This document shows, piece after piece, positions 58,025 through 64,000 of a stretch of 64,000 bases of DNA (the first letter of the stretch is position 1; each line of letters opens with the position of its first letter). Below the pieces are notes generated by a model, which saw nothing but the letters and a program-made list of their open reading frames with translations, was not told where the DNA came from and ran no database searches. Source of the stretch: Plumapathes pennacea. Its lineage: Eukaryota > Cnidaria > Anthozoa > Antipatharia > Myriopathidae. Location of the stretch: the NCBI GenBank assembly GCA_964036295.1, contig OZ038462.1:36803680-36867679 (forward strand), written 5' to 3'. Position numbers and translations under genes: made by a program.

Positions 58025-61000
58025 TCAATTTTCGACCTGTGCCTGGGGTGTGGTTATAATCAACTCCTCCAACAGGTCAAACTCTTTGGCATTCTCTAGG
58101 GCAACTGCCGCTTCTTTAGCCATGTCGCTGTCAAGGCAGACTTTTGCCACTTTCAAAAGATCGGCGACGGAGCTGTTGATGTTTATTTTGGCAAACTGAA
58201 TCTGGGCTTTGCACTTTGCTGCCATTATAAAATCCCCGGCATTTTTGAAAGCCGCAGATGCAAGTTGCCAATGTCTGTCCTTGAAAAGCTCATTTCCCTT
58301 CGCAAGCCATTCTTGCGTGCTTGATCTCTTGGCAGTTACTTTTTCATCTGAGGTTGTGGTAAGTTGGAAGTTCTGGAAGAACTCAAACAAGGGACCTCTT
58401 GCTTGTTCGTCTTGATCGTAAAACCACACGTTTGCGCGAGCTCGGGTGATCGCAGTGTAGAGATACTTTAGCTCGGAGTTGAGGATTTTGTGTTTCTCGT
58501 AGTCGAAGTTCAATGGACGAGTCTCGGTGAGAAAGTCGGTTTGATTCAGCTCAGCTACTCCAGCAATCATGTCGCGGGCTTTGGGTTTTGCTTCATTCCA
58601 GAAGTTAGCCACAACTCTCCATTCTTCCTTGGCCTGGAGAAATGAGTAGACAAGCTATTTAGTTCGATAGCAAAACTTCTCAAGTAACATTATTTTTTAC
58701 AATAACTATGTCTGTGTTGAAGGGCCTTTCTCTTGCCATGATCAACATAATGAAAGTTAAACACACCTCAGAGTCCTTGAAAAAGTTGAAGATGAGAACG
58801 TCATCGAACTCAAGTCCCTTGGCTTCATAGACAGTCATCACCAGTCCTTCTTTCAGCTCGTCTGGAACGGAATCATGCTTTCTGACTAGGACAACTTGAT
58901 GCGCTCCCAACTCGATCGGAGTGCTCTTTTCTTGTTGACCTTTCAATAGATCTGCGAGATGCGTGAAATTACTTGACTCAATGAGTACAGGTTTTGGTCC
59001 ACTGAAAAGTCCTTGTTCTCGTGTTGTCTCATCAAAAGACTCAGGAAAAAAGTGCTGAAGTAGGCCAATTACAGCGCACGCCAGGTCGACGATACCGGAG
59101 TGGGATCTGTAGTTGCATGTCAGTTGATGAATTTCCTTGGGAACCTCAATTTGGCCTTTCTCGAACAACAGTTTCCTTAAATCTTTAAATCTAAAGGACA
59201 CCCCTTTCATGATGGTTTGAGCGGTATCACCCGCGAAGAAAAGGCCATTAGAATCATGGCAACAATGGACGAGGAGGGACAACTCGGCTTGGGTAAGGTC
59301 TTGAGCTTCATCAACGTAAATGCGATGAACTTGCAACTGAGCTCGAGCTTCCTGGAGACGCTTGTAAACATCAAAGACAAAGTCGCATTCGTCAAACATA
59401 TCCCTAGACCTCTTCAGAGCTTTATACTTGTTATATAGGTTGTAGACCACATCCCGGTCATGAAGAAATTGTGGCGCCATCTTCTTCCCAACGCTCTCAT
59501 ACTCCTTAAGACTCAACTCTCCAGACTCCAAGGCATCGACTGATCCCTTGATGAATGATATGATTTCGGTCCACACCAGGCTTGGATGAATCTTACAACT
59601 GCTATGGACCATCTTTGGCCAGAAGGTAGACGTGAATACTTCGTAGGTAACCATCCTTTTCATCGAACTTCTGTTGGCCTTTAGTTTTCTCCTTGTCTTT
59701 GCTTTTCCTTTGTGCGTCTTTGTCAGAGCTGCTGTGTCATCGTGCTGCAGGTCGGCAGGGCAGAATCTCTTACCTGGCAGTGATGCATCTAGAAGCATAA
59801 GCCATTGATGCACGCTTAGGAACAGAGGCCAGCCATCTTCATGCATATCTTGGATACGCAACGGGTGATCGAGGTGGTCAATATGAGGAGTGCCATGGGC
59901 ATTTCGTAAGGAGTGAAACAGTTTAGCAACTTTTTCACAAAGAATGCTGTTCCTGGAAATAAAGATTTGATGAAGCTGTTGCTCGCTATCGCCAACGTCT
60001 TTATTCTTTTCAGGGTGCTCTGTAGATTCTAATCGCTGCTCTTTGCTCTTTTGCATGTCATCATCCTGAGAAGGGCTTGCTGTACTTGCATGTGCTCCTT
60101 GGCAAACCCCTTGATGTGAATCTGAATCGGTAGAGGGCACAAGGCAGACTTGATTCTCCACTTTGATGGCCGAAACAGACTTCTGTGATAAAATACCAGG
60201 CTGTTGGAAAACTTTGTATTCGTTCCACAGCCTATAAAGGCAACAGGTCGTCTTTCCCGTACCACTGCGCCCCAGAAGAATAATAGAACAAGGAGGGGAG
60301 GGATTCAGGTCAATTATTTCGCATTCAGATTTAGTGGCTTCAAACGGGTAGTCCACATTTTGGATCCCGGACAGCATGTTCTTGATCATGTAGGAAGTCA
60401 TCAAGTGAAACTTCTTTAGAGAATGGTAGTCTTCGTTTGGTGAGGAATCTACGGGTAGAAGACTTTCATCTTCAGAGGTCTGTACTCCTTGGTCGTCTTT
60501 ATACCTCCCAAAAGGTGCTTTCAATGATTTCACGATTTTGTCAACTTCGTCGTCTAATGTTTTGTGCTTGAGCACAATTTTCCAAACACGGATGACTGGA
60601 CAGTAAGTCTTCTTTTGAAAAGAATATTCTTTGGCGTTTTGCCAAATGATGCGCTCCGATTTAGATAACCTTGCCTCGAAAGAGAGAGATCGCGTTTTCT
60701 CGCACTGTTCAATTTCTTGCAAAGGTTTTCGTCACGCGGTCGCCCGTCTGCCAGGTCATGAATTGTCTCTAAAATTTGTTTCTTCTTTGTCGGAGAGATG
60801 GTATTTCCATGAAGTACTTCTTTTACTTCGATTGAACATCTAACTTCAAATTGAAGGTCTTCAAAAGAGAGGTCCGTCCACAATGCTGCTTTGATTTCAC
60901 CTTCATCCTCAGCGACCGTGACTAGTTTGTCAGACTTTTTTTCTTCACCTGGTGAGGGAACCATCAAATTACTACCGGTGTTGTGTTTCTCTGTTACACA

Positions 61001-63843
61001 AGCTGCACTCACATCTTTCACATCAGTAGAAATCTCGCTAGAAACTTCAATTGGGTTATCACCTGTTCTCGGAACATCAGTATGAAGATAGGGTTCCTTG
61101 GGGACTGGCTCGTTTGCACGGTAATAATAATTTGTCTTGCAGCCGTTCCAGAAGGACCTCTCTCGGATAGCAGTTTGGACTAATTCCCGAAGTTGCTCGA
61201 GATCAGTCAAGCGTTCAAGTTCCTTATGTTTGTAATTGTGCCTTGCCTGCTCGAATATCTCCTTCGTTGGGTTGCCGCTTGCAAATTTCTGTCCTGCTAC
61301 CAATCCTTCGTGGTCTTTGATAAAAGGGTCAGCGTTGTTCTCTTCAAGGATTCTGACAGCAAAGCGTAGACGACAGCCATTCTCTTCGGCTGCCACGTGG
61401 CATAGCGTACCTCCAACTTCATTGCATTCATTGATATTGCAGTCTGGTTTGTTGATCATGGTCTTAAGAAGGCCAAATTCACCTTTAAAATTCAAGGCAA
61501 TAATCAGTAAAGCTAAAGCCAAAGGTATGGTTAATAAACCTATAATTGGGATGTCTCTCCTTGTTTAGCAACCTATGACTTAACTAAAGAAAAGACATTC
61601 TTGTTCAAATAAACCAGTGAACTACTGCGAATGACAATCATTTCCGCTTGTTGAGAAAACACTTCTATACACGTTATATTAAGTATAAAAAGGGGCGCAT
61701 TATCACGCTGTGCTTAATGACTGCATTACATTGCAAGGCATTTCTTATGGTTTTGGAAAATCTTAGGGCGCGCTCTTTTGGAACTATTTCCTCTGTTTCT
61801 ATTCCGGAAGACTCTTTTGGCAGAATTGACGGAACAGCGGTTTTTTCGGAATGGACAGAATAGCGGGTAAACGTGTTTTTTTGGTATTTGGCTCGGTCTC
61901 ATCACGCCAGCTATTCTATTTTCGGAATAGCACAAAGACTGTTCTTTTAGGAAATGGCATCCTGTGTATTCCGATATTCATATTCCGGAATAGAAATAAA
62001 CGGAATAGGCCTAAATATATGGACCCTTATATATGAGGCATTGTCCACGGCGTCATCATGCCCATACTAGTACTATACGTCAAAATTTGTTTTACGAACA
62101 ACAGCAATGATTGGCAAGAGAAGACAAAGATTAGAGACTAGAATTAAGCATCAGACATAGCAATGAACCAGATTTTGTATGTTGATTCATCAACTCACCT
62201 GTCCTCATACCAAAGCGAAGACAGGTATGCAAGTTTGGTTCTGTGCTGGGCACGTCCTAAAATCATTTGAGCAGATGTTAATATATATATTCTATGTAAT
62301 ACTGGGCAGAACTCCGGCCTTTTTACTGTTATATGGTGTATTGGGTAGATATCAATAACCAATGGTTAATTTAGCTCGCTAGATGTACACTGTATAACCG
62401 TCACCAAGGTTTGTACATTCGTGGCACTTTGCACACGCTTCCTTTGCTATTGCAACCCACAAGTAGGTGTGCCGGCAAGCATAAACTGAATGATCGTTAC
62501 CTGGTGTATACGTACGAATTCCCTTGCACTCTTCACTGCACTCTCAGCACGATCCATATGGAGAAAAGCAAGAGTTCTCCCTTTCAGAGCGTTTTTCATC
62601 TGGCGTGCACGGATTGGTATTTTGTTCTCGAGGATGCGATAAGCTGTGTTAAAATATTTTAACGCCTTATCTGGACGGGTTTCATCTTTGGGATTCAACA
62701 ACCTGTATCCCCTTGAGGCGACGCTGTCTATCTCCTCCTAAAAATATATATATAGCTAATTTGAAGTAGTCGTATACTGTTGATGATAATGTATTCCTTG
62801 TGTAAAAGGTATTGAACTGTTTGGTTCAAACGAGACACTGCTATTATTTCTTTCCATTGAACGACTCAACTGCTTCTAAAGCAGGCATTTTTAACTGTTA
62901 AGATTCACAGGATGCCTTACCTGTGAAATGCGCATGATCTCCTTTGAAATCTCTATGGACTTGTCAGGTTCATTACTTTTAAAGTAGGCATCAGCAAGAC
63001 GGCGTTGTACTTGTATTCCAAATTTATCACAGCTTAACCGACTGAGTTGTAAACATTTCCGGAGCTCATTGAGAAAATAGATCACAGTCTTTAGGTCCTT
63101 TAGGGATTCTGCTGCCGTCCAAGCGTCTCTCAGCTCTACCTCATGACTCTGGATATTCTGTTTTTATAAAGAAAGATTCTTTTATAGACATTGCCAAACT
63201 ATTAAAGTACCATCGGATTGGTAAGCTATAAAGTCAAAAGAGCCTCTCGGATGTGCAATATTATAATTTATCTAATAATATAGACCGTGGTCATGCGCTA
63301 GAACCAAGCTTAACACGCGGGATTGCTCATCGGCTTTTTTGTAGTTTTGCCTCATGTGCAAGCAAGCATGTGCTAGACAACCAAATATGAAAAGGTAAAG
63401 CAAAGAGAAGTTTGACCACGGCCTTAATCAAAACACGACTACTCCTCGATACAACTGCCGGAATTATTTTATCTTCTCCGCATTTTTGCGGTATGAGTGA
63501 AAGATGCGTGCTTCGCCTTGGTTACTGGCACATCAGCCTATCCGTACCTTAATGTAATAATAATGATAATGGTGATGGTGATGGTGAAGGTTATGCTGAT
63601 AGTGATGGTGATTTGTGAGCTCTAGTTACATAAGAAGTGCTGTGCATACTTTTACTAGAAGAGCAGAGAACGCACCTTTTTTTCATTCTGGAACTGTGGT
63701 AAAAGTTGGAGACCTTTCAGCAGTCTCTTCTCCATTTCTGTTGGAGAGTACTCAATAGCTAGGCCGTAGCACCGCTCGGAGAGATCAAATAGACCATCTT
63801 TGTATAGACGACATCCTCTAGTTTTCCACTTTTCTGAATCATT
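58025..63843 (-). CDS. TRANK1-like TPR/ankyrin/UvrD-type helicase, 5' partial
   Basis: Exons on the minus strand: 63843-63676, 63157-62921 and 62737-62501 (TPR-type helices), 62256-62199 and 61512-58767 (ankyrin-like start, helicase core), 58633-58025 (helicase end). Superfamily 1 motifs in order: Walker A GRSGTGKTT (about 60246-60272), DEAQD (about 59299-59313), GDTAQ, NYRSH, VYEAKGLEFDD, and TAITRAR (about 58436-58450). The layout is that of animal TRANK1 proteins, whose biochemical role is poorly known. The gene starts beyond the right edge. One T is missing from the run near 60677-60690: the reading frame changes there, while the flanking exon phases fit only if one base is added. After the helicase motifs only about 130 residues remain, so this copy lacks the long C-terminus of vertebrate TRANK1, unless GTCGAA at the end is a donor. 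Confidence 0.85.
60677..60690 (-). other. Single-base frameshift in the TRANK1-like gene
   Basis: On the coding strand the stretch reads ATCTCTCTCTTTCG. Upstream of it the conserved frame ends in NLCKKLNSARKRDLSL; downstream the conserved FEARLSKSERIIW is in the next frame. The main exon has 2746 bases, one short of what its boundary phases require. It is either a sequence/assembly error in a low-complexity run or a real disabling allele. Confidence 0.8.
61783..62010. mobile_element. Inverted-repeat element in a TRANK1-like intron
   Basis: The left end, CTATTTCCTCTGTTTCTATTCCGGAA-like, matches the complement of the right end (TTCCGGAATAGAAATAAACGGAATAG) with few changes. Variants of GGAATAG recur inside. 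Non-coding; boundaries approximate. Confidence 0.55.
63558..63615. repeat. (GATGGT)n / (AATAAT)n simple repeat
   Basis: Short trinucleotide-like units TGATGG and AATGATAATG in the intron left of the rightmost TPR exon. Confidence 0.85.
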
Positions 63844-64000
63844 CTGAAAACAAAAAATGTTCATGGTAAAGGCTTCGTCTTGATTTAAGTAATTATGATT
63901 ATTTCAGTGAGATAGTGCTAGGCAGATGCCTACTATATACATGTAGCTGTTTTACAATCTATACACACATCTATTATCGAAAGATTTTGCGGAGACAACT

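Overview
This is animal nuclear DNA, most likely from an anthozoan cnidarian and probably a stony coral. It is AT-rich, with exons scattered among long introns bounded by GT/AG signals. Intronless genes (a GPCR, a tripeptidyl-peptidase, a coiled-coil protein) sit beside multi-exon ones, and hairpin or inverted-repeat transposons are everywhere. The gene content (tandem ammonium transporters, an axonemal dynein assembly factor, death-fold and NHL domains, a TRANK1-like helicase) fits a ciliated metazoan. The organism is inferred from these features; no taxonomic marker is present.

Layout. 1-3.1 kb: no firm gene, one orphan candidate exon. 3.9-10.7 kb (minus): two tandem paralogues, each encoding a small single-CUB, single-pass membrane protein with the same exon phases; a ~105 bp minisatellite lies just downstream of the right-hand copy. 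12.7-13.6 kb (minus): a single-exon class A GPCR. 17.3-22.5 kb and 29.6-32.7 kb (minus): two AMT-type ammonium transporters with identical four-exon structures, a tandem duplication whose introns have collected several foldback elements. 34.2-35.5 kb: a 1.2 kb near-palindrome carrying a RecQ helicase fragment and flanked by a perfect 9 bp target duplication. 37-40.6 kb: a tandem duplication, an (AAAT)n array, a 149 bp hairpin element and a 2.2 kb palindromic element, the last two also with perfect 9 bp duplications. 40.7-42.4 kb (plus): an intronless TPP1 (sedolisin). 44.5-45.4 kb (plus): an unrecognised basic coiled-coil protein. 48.3-51.0 kb (plus): a three-exon gene whose product joins a death-effector domain, a long coiled coil and a six-repeat NHL propeller. 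52.5-56.9 kb (plus): a complete six-exon DNAAF6/PIH1D3 gene. 58.0-63.8 kb (minus): a TRANK1-like TPR/ankyrin/UvrD-type helicase gene that runs off the right edge and has a one-base frameshift in its main exon.

How the parts relate. The two CUB genes and the two AMT genes are local tandem duplications. The AMT pair would supply ammonium transport at membranes, a role that matters in corals for nitrogen exchange with algal symbionts. The other genes look functionally independent. The most novel protein is the DED/coiled-coil/NHL gene: a TRIM-NHL-like layout with a death-effector domain where RING/B-box would be. The most novel DNA structure is the set of palindromic elements with 9 bp duplications, one carrying a captured RecQ fragment and one built from iterated 17 bp and ~151 bp units.
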